A stretch of DNA of 64,000 nt, from positions 58,150,600-58,214,599 of the forward strand of contig NC_012874.2 of NCBI RefSeq assembly GCF_000003195.3, in the 5' to 3' direction. The first letter of the stretch is position 1. Every line of letters begins with the position of its first letter. The position numbers and the translations under genes are program-made. The notes under the pieces were generated by a model, which ran no database searches, was not told the DNA's origin, and saw only the letters and a list, made by a program, of their open reading frames with translations. The stretch is from Sorghum bicolor. Lineage: Eukaryota; Streptophyta; Magnoliopsida; Poales; Poaceae. Below, in pieces: positions 23,046 to 34,295 of the stretch.

Positions 23046-24260
23046 TTGTTGTAGAACTTGATGGAATCGGCGTATTCCACCGGGTGCTTAGAGGGCCTTC
23101 GCTTGATGTGGCGGAGGTCCCAAGTGTAGAGAGACAATAGGCAATGGAGAGCTAGGATTTCATTAATTCCTTTCACCTACCTCCCTTACATGTATTTACA
23201 ACATCCCTTTTATAGGGCATAGTACTCCTTGTCGCTATTTTACACAAACATCCCGTGACATGGCAGAATATCCTAGCATATACCTCTTGTAGGCTAGTCC
23301 TGGCAGGGTCACTAACATAATATCCTCCACGAACCGCCTTCAGCTTGATGGGCCTAGGAGCAAGCCCGTGTAAATCCCAAGACAGGGACTTCATTATGAG
23401 TTGGCCCATTCAGCTCCGCACCTTCGTCCTTCGGACCCATCGAGTGTGTAGGGCCTCGGATCGGCGCATCGCACATGGTGAAGGTTTTGGGGGAAAGCCA
23501 TCTTTAGCTTCGCTCACCCGTATCAGCATCTTGTGTAAGATTTTCCAGGTTATTGGTGTTAGTTCCTGCCTCTGGAATATGATCTTCATCCTTTGATCTC
23601 CAAAGGTCACACGCTTCCTCATAGAGAAAAGCTCTTCTCAAAATCTCTAGGCTCTACGACAATATCCGCCAGCCTAGGGCCTGCCCACAGCTGGACTATT
23701 AGGCACTTCACCCTCCTAGCAACCTTAGGCCTTTGATAGTCCTACCTGAGGTTTGAACTGGTCATGCCTGGTTCTACGCTCTGCTGCGCCTTCACCCTCT
23801 AAAGGGATCATGTCCCAATAGTTCCCCCCTTTTGAGGTAAGGTTTGATCCTATGGACCAAGAACTCAAAACTCTGCTCCAGGGGTGTGCGGGAGTGTGTG
23901 GGTTGCCGTGATGTCTAAGCTTTATTGTGGACCATGAAACCAAAGCTCTACTCTATTCTTTTTAGTTGTTGCTTTCTCTATTTTTGTGTAGAGGTTCCAC
24001 TTTCCCTTAGTCCATAGGTCTGGACCATTGCCCTTTTCTACTGTTTTGATGTGACCATTTTGTCTTGAGAACTGGAATGGTCTTGTCTTATCAGATGACC
24101 ATTGTGATGTGGAAGCCGAACCACCATCGCACGTCCTATATAAAGGGAGTGGAGGGTTTCCTCCCCTGCCTTGCCGCTTTGATGCCTTCACTTTCATTAG
24201 CTAGTTCTACCATGCGTTTGCTTACTCTTTTGCTTTTACTCTACATTCTGTGATGGCTTC
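23046..24260. mobile_element. LTR-retrotransposon remnant (LTR or untranslated region)
   Basis: The left edge reads TGTTGTAGAACTTG. On the minus strand this is an LTR-like end ...CTACAACA, and a minus-strand TATA box (CTATAAAAGG) lies near 23215. A plus-strand TATA box (CTATATAAAGG) lies near 24138, before the coding remnant at 24260. Two overlapping or opposed elements may be present; I could not resolve them. Confidence 0.45.
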
Positions 24261-25150
24261 TTCTCTCTCTTTGCACCCTCGCTAGGCTGCCTTCGTCAGG
24301 CCCTACTGTCACCTGCTCTCTATTGGGCTAGCGGATAGCTTTCATACTTTGAAGAGTGCATGGTTGATATCACTGTTGCTCAAGAGCTAGAAGAAGATGT
24401 GGCCAGTGTGGAAGCCTCCATCGGTGATCTTGTTGGTGCGGAGGAGTTTGTGGTGATGGCTGGTCTGACTTGGGAATTCAGAGAATCTATGGTCATAGCT
24501 AAAGATATTGCAGAGATGGTTGAGGAAGAATTTTTTAAGGAGATTAGGGGGAAGCTTCCCCTGCTGGTTAGGTCGTGTCTGAGCCAAAGGAGGGCTCTGT
24601 AGTTGTCTTGCTTGATTTATTCTTTTGCAGCCTCCGCCGACCCCCTTACGGGTTTCTTTGCAAGGTGCTAGAGGTGTTTGGACTTCAGCTACATCATCTT
24701 ACTTGCAATGGCATCCTAACTCTCACCAAGTTTTGTTGGTTCTACGAATCGTACAGAGCCATTCCCAACAATGATACTTTTTGCATATATTTTGAGCTGC
24801 AGAAGCAATCGAAGAATATTAAGATGGATCAAGGTGAGCTGATTGCTTAGTATAGCAGTTGTGCTTTCATGCCAAAGAGGAAGGAGATGGGTGCTCATCT
24901 TGAAATTTCTTATTATCAGAAGAATAAATGGGATCATGACTAGATGGTGCTCTAGTTCTATGCAAATACTCCCAACTTGGTTCAGAATCTCGAGGACAGC
25001 ATGAAGGTTAATGTCTGGCCTTACGCCTCCAAGATGAAGGAAATCACATGTTTAGCCAAGCTTGACCCACCTGTGGTCATGACCACTGAGAGGGAGGCCT
25101 ATGATAAGTCCTTTGCCTTGGCCTGCCACTACTTCGAAGGTTAGAATCTA
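24260..25150 (+). pseudogene. Gypsy (Tat-like) remnant with Transposase_28-type domain
   Basis: Frames contain PKEGSVVVLLDLFF, NGILTLTKFCW, KKQSKN-like and CAFMPKRKEMGAHLEIS stretches, then YYQKNKWDHD. This order is typical of the 'putative gypsy type transposon' domain (Pfam Transposase_28) found in grass Tat-lineage elements. In-frame stops and frameshifts are frequent, so it is non-functional. Confidence 0.6.
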
Positions 25151-25449
25151 GTGGAGGAGATGGTTGCCTCCAACTTCTACCCTTTGGGAGGAGAAATGAG
25201 GAGTTCTGCCTTGATATGGTGCATGTGCTAAAGAAACAGGTGAGGCAGTGCCAGAGGCTCCTAAAGCCTTCGTCTATTAATCCAATACCCGCACTGCTAG
25301 GGGTGACTTCTCGAAGACTGAGGGGGCTGCTGACACTGGCTGTGGGCAAGTTACATCTATGGGTAGGTCAGGGTTGACTAGATCTACTCATGTCCATCCA
25401 GGTTACTAAGACAAAGGAGGATTCTAAAGCTGAAGCTGAATCCCATCCT

Positions 25450-26957
25450 CTGTGTGCTACTAGGTTGGAGTGAAGAGAGAAATCAAACCTGCAAGAGAGA
25501 TGGAGGAATGCACCAACTCAAGGAGGTAGACGTGCTAGCTGCCAAGATGGACCTACTGATGAAAAGGCTTGATTGGAGAACCAATGAAAAGAAGGAAGTC
25601 ATGCACATTCATGATTCTGGCATGACTTGTGAAGAGTGTGGAGAAACTAGGCATACAAGTACCAACTGCCCAAAGCTGATGAAGAACGTAAACTACATCA
25701 TCAACAACAACAAATACTACCATCCTCAGTAGAACCAAGGCTAGGTCCAGCAACAGCGGCCTAACTACTTAGGTAATTACCAAGGTAATAATTCTTACAA
25801 TAACACTGATCAACCAACTTTAAGAGAGTTAGTGCTTAATCAGGCCAAGTTAATGGATAGCCTGTCTAAGAAGCTAGCATCTAATGATAAAACTTTAGAA
25901 TCAATTAATATTAGAATGGACAGTTTTTCTAATACTATCAAGAATCAGCTTAGCTTTAATAAGATGCTAGAATCTTAGTTGCAACTGCTTGCTCCCTTTG
26001 CTGCTGCCAACGATCAAGGTAAGATTCCTGAACAACCAGGGGAATTAGAAACTGCAAATCTTATAGACATCTTTAATACACTACCAACCAAGAGGGAGAT
26101 CTAGGGAGGCCGGTTATCCTGATCTCCATTGGAAGTGCAAACTTCGATGAGGCGATCAATGACTTCAGTGCAAGCATCAACATCATGCCTAAGGTGATAT
26201 AGAAAAAAACTTTTCAATTATCCTTTATCACACACAACCATGTGTTTGCAGTTTGCAGATCAGTCACTTTGCTACCCCATGGGAATCATGGAAGAAATCT
26301 GTGTGCGAGTAGGCAACTCGTACGTACCTGCAGACTTCACAATGGTGAACACTGGTACCAATTAGGGGTCGCCAATCATTTTGGGATGACCATTCTTGAA
26401 CACTGCCAGAGCTATCATCTACGCCAGTAATGCCAAGATTACTTTCAACATCAAGGGCAACAGGAAAGCCTTTTCTTTCAAGAATAGGACATTGTCATTC
26501 CCTACTCAGAAGAAGACTGTCGGTAGTAGGAACAAGAGTAATAACCAGAATAAAGCCAAGACCAAGAACAAGGGCAAACAGAAGGCCCAAAAGACAGAGA
26601 TAGCATAGATGGTCACTGCAATCCGCAGGGAGTATGACCACATGCTCAAGTGTCCACATCTGATCAAGAAGGATGATCTAGGTGTCCCAACCATTCTATG
26701 CTCCATCAACAGATGCTACTTCTACAACACTATCTGTGACATCAGATCAGGCGTCAATATAATGGCCAAGGTAACATATGAATATCTATATGGTACTATG
26801 CCTATGGACCAAACCTATGCATAGCTGCAGTTGGCGGACCAATCCTTTCGCTTTATGGAAGGGATAGTACAAAATGTTTCTATCTAGATTGACGACCACT
26901 ATGTCCCCACTGACTTTCTAGTCATCGACATGGGAGAAGAGTGTGATCTTCTTCCTC
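25450..26957 (+). pseudogene. Athila-like Gypsy gag/protease remnant
   Basis: A gag part has a CCHC knuckle (CEECGETRHTSTNCP, about 25631-25675) followed by an Asn/Gln-rich linker and LRELVLNQAKLMDSL. After a stop come two successive retropepsin-like cores: one near 26150-26195 (NDFSASINIMPK) and one near 26730-26780 (CDIRSGVNIMAK). The usual Asp-Ser/Leu-Gly-Ala motif is altered in both. The remnant stops abruptly at 26957, where minus-strand gag of another element begins. Non-functional. Confidence 0.6.
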
Positions 26958-29071
26958 CCTATTGCCGCCGATGAGTGATCACAACACCAGGTCGAGGAGG
27001 CCTTTTGGAACTGCTATTTTCCTCTAGTAGGCCTTTTCCTTTTGCATCATCGACCGTTATCTGATGTTGAGGGTCCACCGATGCGTTCTTCTCAGCAACT
27101 TCTGATGTCAACACCTTAGTTTTACCCCTGGCATCGAACATATTTGTTGGAAAAGGATGCTTCTGAGTCTTAGAGTTATAAAACTTAATCCTCCCAGATT
27201 CTATAGCCGATTGCAACTGCTGCCTGAACACTTGACACTCATTTGTGCTATGTCAAGTTGCATTGTGCCACTTGCAGTACTTGATCTTCTTTAGCTCTTC
27301 TACCGATGGAATCACATAATTAGGTGACAATTTAATTTGACCCTCCTGAAGCAAAAGGTCAAATATCATATCACCTTTGGTGACATCAAAGGTAAACTTT
27401 TCTAATTCTTTCTAACCAAAGAGACAAGATATCGGCTTTTTGTTCTTAACCCACTCAGCTAAACCGATAACTAGTTCTTCATCACAATTAGAGTCTTCTG
27501 CTTCATCGACAAATGACACCTTTTTGCTCCAATTCTTTCTAGGCTCAAAAACCCTAGTATCCTAATCAGAAATTCTCTGTATAAGATGGCTCAGGCTTTC
27601 AAACTCTTGGGAAGGTGTATAAGGTGTGGCTATAACCCTTGAAAAGCCAGATCAGTGAGCTGTCGATCATCCAGCACCAAGCTATAGCACTTGTTCTTCA
27701 TATCTCGTAACCTCTACACAAAGCTTTCTACCGATTTATCATTACGATACCTCAATCTCACTTGATGTAAGCTTCTTTTAATGAATTCCAGCAAAGAAGT
27801 AGTTATGAAACTGTTCCTCTAGATTGGCCCAAGTAATAACAAAATTGTAGCAATGATATAAACCAGGTGAATGCCGATCTAGACAAAGATGATGAAAACA
27901 ATCGCACTCTTAGTTCATCTCTGTTAGCTGCCTCTACACATTGAATAATGAAGCGATTGACATGCTCCATTGTCGATGTATCATCTTGTCCAGAGAATTT
28001 AGTGAAATATAGCACCTTATACTGATTTGGGAGAGGAATTAAATCATATGCTAGAGGGTATGGTGTCCGATAAGAATAAGTATTAACCTTGGGTTTTATC
28101 CCAAACTGATCTCTCATAATTTCCGCTATCTTATCGGCCCAATAAGCATCAGCTTCCTGTCGATGAACTGGTTGAATCTCTACATGAGGCATCTGCTGAT
28201 ATGCTTCCACGTGTCTCTATGGTGTGCGATCCCCAGCAAAGGGTATAATCGCTACTACTTATGGTCCACCAATCTGCTAAATAGGGTTCATCGGCTGAGC
28301 TACAGATGCCTGATTCTGAAAGCCAACCTGCATATGACCTTGCTGAATCCCTGCAACCTGATGGTTTTGTTGTACTGTGTGCTGAATAGGTAATTGTCCT
28401 GACCAACCATTATTAACATTCATCGGCACAAAGCTTGCCGATGGTTGGTAACTTGCTGACATCACTAGATTAACATTGCCAGCTTGAGACATGAACTGTG
28501 CTGCAGGTTGATTCATAGTAAGAGTCCTCTGCTGCGTCGACAATGGATTTGCCGATGAACTTGTATTAGGTGCTTGAAACAATGGCATCTGAAAACCCCC
28601 TGAAATTGGTCGCACAGTAGTCAATGTAGCATATTGAGGTACTTGAGTCATCGGCAAAACTGGAGGAGCTGATGGTACAGGAGCCTTTCCTGCTATATTA
28701 GACACCTGAGATAATCTAGAATTAATGGCAAAAAACTCTAGAGGCATACCATACCCCCACCAATTAGGAGGAACCTGACTATTCTAGAACACAGACCCTG
28801 ACATAGCTGATGCTGCTGATAGATCTGTATTGAGTTGAACTTGCCCTTCTGAAGGCATTGGATCTGATCTCATCGGTGTAGATTGATCATTAGGCACACC
28901 TACCAAAATTGGAGGAGAAGTCACTTCTGTACCCGCAACGGCTGAGGGAGCTGATGGAGCACTAACCGATGGTAGCCCTAGCTGATGATAAGCTAGCCCA
29001 GCATAAAGTGGTGGTGCTTGTTCTTCTTTGACAGTTCGAACCACAACATTGTAAACAGTGTTGGACAGCAC
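26958..29071 (-). pseudogene. Gypsy gag remnant
   Basis: A Pro/Gln/Ser-rich N-terminal region (about 28277-29071) is followed by the retrotransposon gag domain near 27803-28140 (LYFTKFSGQDDTS, EHVNRFIIQC, AFTWF). A further part at 26959-27231 contains ECQVFRQQLQSAIESGRI. Stops and frame changes separate the pieces. Gag would form the particle that packages element RNA. Confidence 0.65.
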
Positions 29072-30227
29072 ATTGGATCGGAGTGGTTAATTAAAGCATG
29101 ATAAATTGCAGAATTAACCATCTCTTGAAGTTTACCAGATTAGAGTCAAAGGTAACATGCCTAGGTAACGACATATCTTGCTTCTAGGTGACTTCTCCAC
29201 TCCCTTTTAAGCTGAACGATTTCAAACAAAGCTGCCTATAATTCTCCATAGCTTTTTCTATAGCTTGTTTCTACTTTTTTTTGAGATATGCTTCTGTCAC
29301 CGTGGTGACATTGTCTGCGTCGACCTCAAAATTGAACATGTTGATGACGTTGACTTTGTCCTACCGGGCATGCAAAAAGATGTGTTGATGCAAAAGTAGA
29401 TCTGTAAACACAAAGGGCTAATACTCAATCCGGTATCCAAGACGTGCCAGTCGATTTGACCTATTAATCGACAAGGGTAGTAATTCGAGCACTTTGGTCC
29501 TGACAACAGCGATACGCCCGGAAGCCACAGCCAAGAGGTACTCACACGGAACTCGAGGTCACCAAAGGTCGCACTTGAAGCAATGCAACTCGCCGAATCG
29601 ATGAGGACTTGTAAAAAAGAAAATGTACGAATTGACGAAGTCCTCAAAAAGTAAGTAGATGCAAAATAGGAGTAAAATTGTATTGATATTGATTGATTCT
29701 CTATTACTTTGTCTCTCGGCCTATATTTATACCCTGACCTAAAGAATTGCAACCAAATACGACTACGATACCAAATCTGTCTCTAAGACAAAACAGGACT
29801 CTTACATAAGGCATACTTTTAACAAATATAGAAAAGAGAAAACAACACCTATCTCCTTTCGTGTCCGCCTTAATCACGATGAAATCTTCATCGGCTCCTG
29901 CTCCATCGACATGCTTTCTATCATCATAAGCTTCACTATCAGTCGTCTTCATGTCTTCCTTCATCGACATCGGCAATGTATCATCATAAGCCCTATCAGC
30001 AATAGTTTTCAAATCGACATCGGCAAACACCATCTCCGATCTTATTAATCAACACTTCTGAATTTTAGTTAAAATACAATCCTTCCACTGATCACCACCT
30101 CCCATCGGCAACAATCTCCATCAGCTGATCTTCATTGACATCTTTCTGTTAGTACAATGTAACAACTTCCCTTCTGCCGATTGGTCCACTCTGATTATCT
30201 TGACACATGCTAAAAGCGGTGTCAACA
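26958..30227 (-). mobile_element. Truncated Gypsy retrotransposon (5' LTR plus gag)
   Basis: On the minus strand the LTR begins at 30227 (TGTTGACACCGCTTTT) and runs to about 29390, with a TATA box (GTATAAATATAGG) near 29725. Gag follows from about 29071 down to 26958 and is cut there. The rest of pol and the other LTR are absent. The element joins directly to CACTA transposase sequence at 30228, so it inserted into, or recombined with, that element. Confidence 0.65.
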
Positions 30228-30518
30228 CATAGCACTTGGCCATTACTCTATGTATCTATAACCTTCCTCCATGTTTATGCATGAAATAGAAGTTCATTAT
30301 GATGTCGGTGTTCATCCAAGGCCTGAAGCAACCTAGCAATGACATTGATGTCTACCTAAGGCCATTAGTTGAGGAACTCCTGCTTTTATGGAGCAAACCA
30401 GGTGTGCATGTGTGGGATGAGTACAAACAGGAAGAATTCGACATACAAGAATTGTTGTTCGTGACAATCATTGATTGGCGAGCTCTAAGTAATCCTTGAG
30501 GACAGATAAACAAGGGAT
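30228..30518 (+). pseudogene. CACTA tnp2 transposase fragment, 5' part
   Basis: The frame contains YNLPPCLCMK, FIQGLKQPSNDIDVYL, RPLVEELLLLW and VTIIDWRALSNP, the tnp2 (Pfam Transposase_21) core found in plant En/Spm elements. The N-terminal half is missing. It continues at 34296 after the hAT insertion. Stops are present. Confidence 0.8.
30511..30518. repeat. hAT target-site duplication, left copy (CAAGGGAT)
   Basis: CAAGGGAT here and at 34288-34295 exactly flank the hAT element; 8 bp is the expected hAT TSD length. Confidence 0.9.
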
Positions 30519-33500
30519 CAAGGTTTTTGATCGCGGGCTATTTTATTTCACGCAGACCTCTTTAAAACGCTAAAAACGCTTTAGCGGACGCTATAGCGGC
30601 GCTATGGCATCGCTATAGCGGCTGCCATCTGCCATAGCGTGGTGTTGTTGGCCACGCTATTGCGGCGCTAAAGCGACGCTATTGCGCGCTATTCAAATGG
30701 AACACAAATAAATAGATAATGGAAAACATCAGGTACTAGCCTACATCAGTCCATCACAGATTCACAGGTGTATTATATCATTGCATGACATTCTGGACAA
30801 CAAATAAGTGGACGGCCACTTAAGCAGTACACCACAACAAGAACAGTTATTAAGTGTAGTGCATTACAACATGAACTTAATACCAGAACAAGAACAAGAC
30901 TGCATACTGCTAAACTGCATAAAAAATTAACAATTATTAAGTCCACACCCTAGAAGACTTAATACCACATGAGCTTAGTCACTTGAAGCACCAGGGCACC
31001 ACATAGCCAGCTGCACCATCACTGATCATGATCATTCACTGTGAGAAAGTGAATCTGAACCAAGTTCAGAACTAAGATAAGAAGGCATTTCAGTGTCTTC
31101 TTCCCCATCAGAAGATGGAGCAGATAACTCTTCATCCTCAAAAGAAGTAGGGATCAATCTCAATCTCTTCCTCTTCTTATTCCTGTTTCCTCCCCTCCTT
31201 GTTTCTTCTCTTTGAGGTGGAGGTGCAACTCCCTGTGATGATGCTCCAGTTTCTCCCTTCTGCAATGGATCTTCCTCTGTTGGCTCAATACCAGTGATCC
31301 ATTCATTGTCTTCATCTTCTAAAACATCAAGCACGTGTTTCTCAAGAGGATCTTTATCCTTGTTGTCTTTCTTTTGTCTTAGTCTACAGTTGAACTTGAT
31401 GTAGACAAGATCCCTCATTCTGTCATGAAGAAGCCTGTTTCTTGTCATTGTGTGGACCTGCATAGGTGTGATCAGATTATGTCAATGAGAATGAAAGAGG
31501 AGAGGAATGATAATGAAGAATTGCTTAAATAATAAATTATAAATATTAAATGCACAGAGGGATCAGATTATTACTTGTTCAAATGAACTCCAGCATCTCT
31601 CACAAGCTGATGAACTGCATGTCAAACTTAGAATTCTAGCAGCTAACTTTCTGAGGTTTGGTGCACTACTTCCATGGTTGAGCCACCACTTAGCTAAATT
31701 ACAAAAAAATGAAGAAGTAGAACACACGACAAATTAAATTTTATATTTCATATACCAAGTTTTTATTACCAATAGTCCAATAATATATATGGCAATTTTG
31801 CATACCTGGAACAAAATGAATATTTTTGCACTGCCTTTTAGCAATATCTTTGCCAAATGATCCTTCTGCATCTTGAAACCTTTGAAGCTCTTCAATAATC
31901 TTGTCTTGAGTATCTTCATCTGGAACAAGCTTTGTGATGCATGTTATTACACCATCTCTGAATGACTCATTGTCCTCTATAGCCTTCTTGTTTTGATAAT
32001 AGTAGAAGGGGTTCAAGTAGTAACCAGCCCTATGCAAAGGTGTCTTCAGCATGCTGTCCCACCTTTTGTCAATGTACTGAAAAACTTCCTCATACTTTTT
32101 TCTATCATTGTTGAACCTCCTAGAGATCTCATTCTTAGCCTCTTGTAGATACCCATATAGGAACCCCATTGCTGGCACATCACTATCCATTCTCCTCAAC
32201 ACAACAGCTAATGGCTCAAAGAAATTTACAGCAGTTTGAACACCCTTCCAAAAAGATTCACTTGTCACAATCTTGTGTGCTTTCTTACCTTTGACACTCT
32301 TCAGGTAACCTAGTTCATTGAGCTCATCTTCCCTAAACAGCCTCTGCAATTGCTTCTTGTTTTCAAGCAAACTCTTCAAGTTAAGATATGTTGTAGCAAA
32401 CCTTGTGACACCACATCTGACCAAATCTCTAGAGAGATACTTCCTCATAAGGTCTAAAACTCTAGTATGGGCATACAAGAAAACAGTCAAGCATTTTGCT
32501 TTAGTAATTGTTGCTGCAACTTGTGGCATCTTTCCTATGTCTTCAAGCATGAGATCAATAGTATGTGCAGCACAACCAGTCCAGAAAATAGAGGGATGCT
32601 TTGCTTTCAACAAACTGGCTGCTGCCTAATTTGGTCTAGCATTGTCAGTCACAACTTGAACAACATTCTGCACCCCAATTTCTTCAATACATCTATCAAC
32701 TAGTTCAAAAATGTATCTCCCATCTTTCTTAACAGCTGAGCAATCAACTGAATCAAGGAAACAAACTCCATAAGCACTATGAACAACCAAATTCATCACA
32801 CCTCTACCCCTTTTGTCTGTCCAAGCATCTGTCATTACTGAACAACCATGTAGTTCCCAAGACTCCTGGTGAGACTTCAAGCCCTCTTACACTTTTCTTT
32901 TTCTTTTCTGTAAGAATTTTCCACTCATCTCATATGGACTAGGCCCCCTCAAGTTTCTGCCAAAATCTCCAATGGCCTCAAGCATCAAATCAAAGCTAGG
33001 AAGTGTGACAGTGTTGTGTGGAATACCTGCTTCATAAAATTACTGACACATGTACTGACATGCCCTATCCCTCTTCTCTTCTCTTTTTTCAGTAGACAGC
33101 TTGGACTGCACCTTATTGTCAATAGATTTGCCCTTCCTTGCAGCAATTACTTCTTCTGGAGTTAGCTTGCAGTACTTATCCATGGGACCACCTGAAGAAC
33201 CACATTTGGTACTGGCCTTCTTCAACACAATGACTGAATTACCATCTCCATCACTATACTCCTCTCCTTCAGAATGGCTCAAATCAACTTCAGCTCTCTC
33301 ATCTTCCTTGTCCTGTTTCTTCTTTTGCTTGATATCTAGTTACTTTGACGGTAGCTGCACCATTTCTTTTTGTATATCAGATGGAACTTTGGTGCACTTT
33401 GCAACACCATAGCCAGGAACCTTACCAAGATGATACTTTATTCTAGTAATTCCACCATTATAAACATTACTACAATAATTACACATTAGAGAATTTTTTT

Positions 33501-34287
33501 GGTGACATCTGGCATTGTGCAATGCTTTCAGGCTGGGTCTGATGGTTCAGCAACAGTTTCAGCAACAGTTTCAGGTTAGGCTGTAGATGCAGTGCTAGAT
33601 AAACCTAATTCATAATGGCATTATTAACAAATTAAATCGGCAATAGTAAACTACAAATCAAATTACTAATTTAGAATGGCATTAACAAATCAAATGGCAT
33701 GGCTGGTGTCGTCGAAGAGCAGGGGAACAAGAACTAATTAAGAAAATCTCATTATCTCAAGAACAGGGGAACAAGAACTTGCCTAGGGTTTGCGCTGGTG
33801 CACTGCCATCCGGTTCTGACATTGTTGGGCTCGAGATTTACTTGAAGACGTACCACCTAGCTGGTAGGGAAGCCATTGCCGCCGTCGAAGCCTTGCCAAG
33901 TCCCGTCCTTCTGCCGCAACCGCCGCCGTAGCCTAGTCGGCGAGCCGTCAATGTCGCTGTCGCGGTGTCGCCCGTCTCCGGCCGCCGCAAGGCAGAGGAA
34001 GAGGATGAAATGTGCGCTCTAGGTCTAGGGTAAACACTCAGATAGGGAAGGCGCCGTATATGGGCCCTCAATGGGCTAAATTCGGTCGGGCCACCGCTGT
34101 TTTTTGGGTCCGAACTGATAGCGCGGTTTTAGCGGCGCTAAGGCGCTAAATGCATTTAGCGGCGCTAAAGCGCGCTTTAGCGCCAAAAGCGCCAATAGTG
34201 TGGAAATGGACGATATCATCGCGTCGCCTGTTCCTAGCCGCTATAGCGCAGCGAAAGCGTTCAAATAGCGCGCTATTTAAATCCATG
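30519..34287 (-). mobile_element. hAT transposon, 3769 bp, nested in CACTA 1
   Basis: Ends: left CAAGGTTTTTGATCGCGGGC; right, read inverted, CATGGATTTAAATAGCGCGC. Flanked by the 8-bp TSD CAAGGGAT. Both subterminal regions (30570-30700 and 34120-34280) are packed with AGCGGCGCTA/TAGCGCCGCT palindromic motifs, plausible transposase-binding sites. It encodes a hAT transposase on the minus strand. Confidence 0.9.
31032..33522 (-). pseudogene. hAT transposase (BED finger, DUF659, hAT dimerisation), few stops
   Basis: Domains in order: a BED-type finger with CNYCSNVYNGGITRIKYHLG (about 33420-33490), an acidic linker, DUF659 with MTDAWTDKRGRG (about 32800-32845), a catalytic core in a long open segment 31741-32613 (CAAHTIDLMLEDI, WDSMLKTPLHRAGYYLNP), and the dimerisation motif APNLRKLAARILSL with SSSACERCWSSF (about 31580-31670). 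The C-terminal acidic exon is 31032-31452. Introns with GT/AG borders fit around the dimerisation exon. About four single in-frame stops are the main damage, so the copy decayed only recently. The protein would cut and paste hAT elements. Confidence 0.8.
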
Positions 34288-34295
34288 CAAGGGAT
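34288..34295. repeat. hAT target-site duplication, right copy
   Basis: CAAGGGAT, identical to 30511-30518. Confidence 0.9.
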
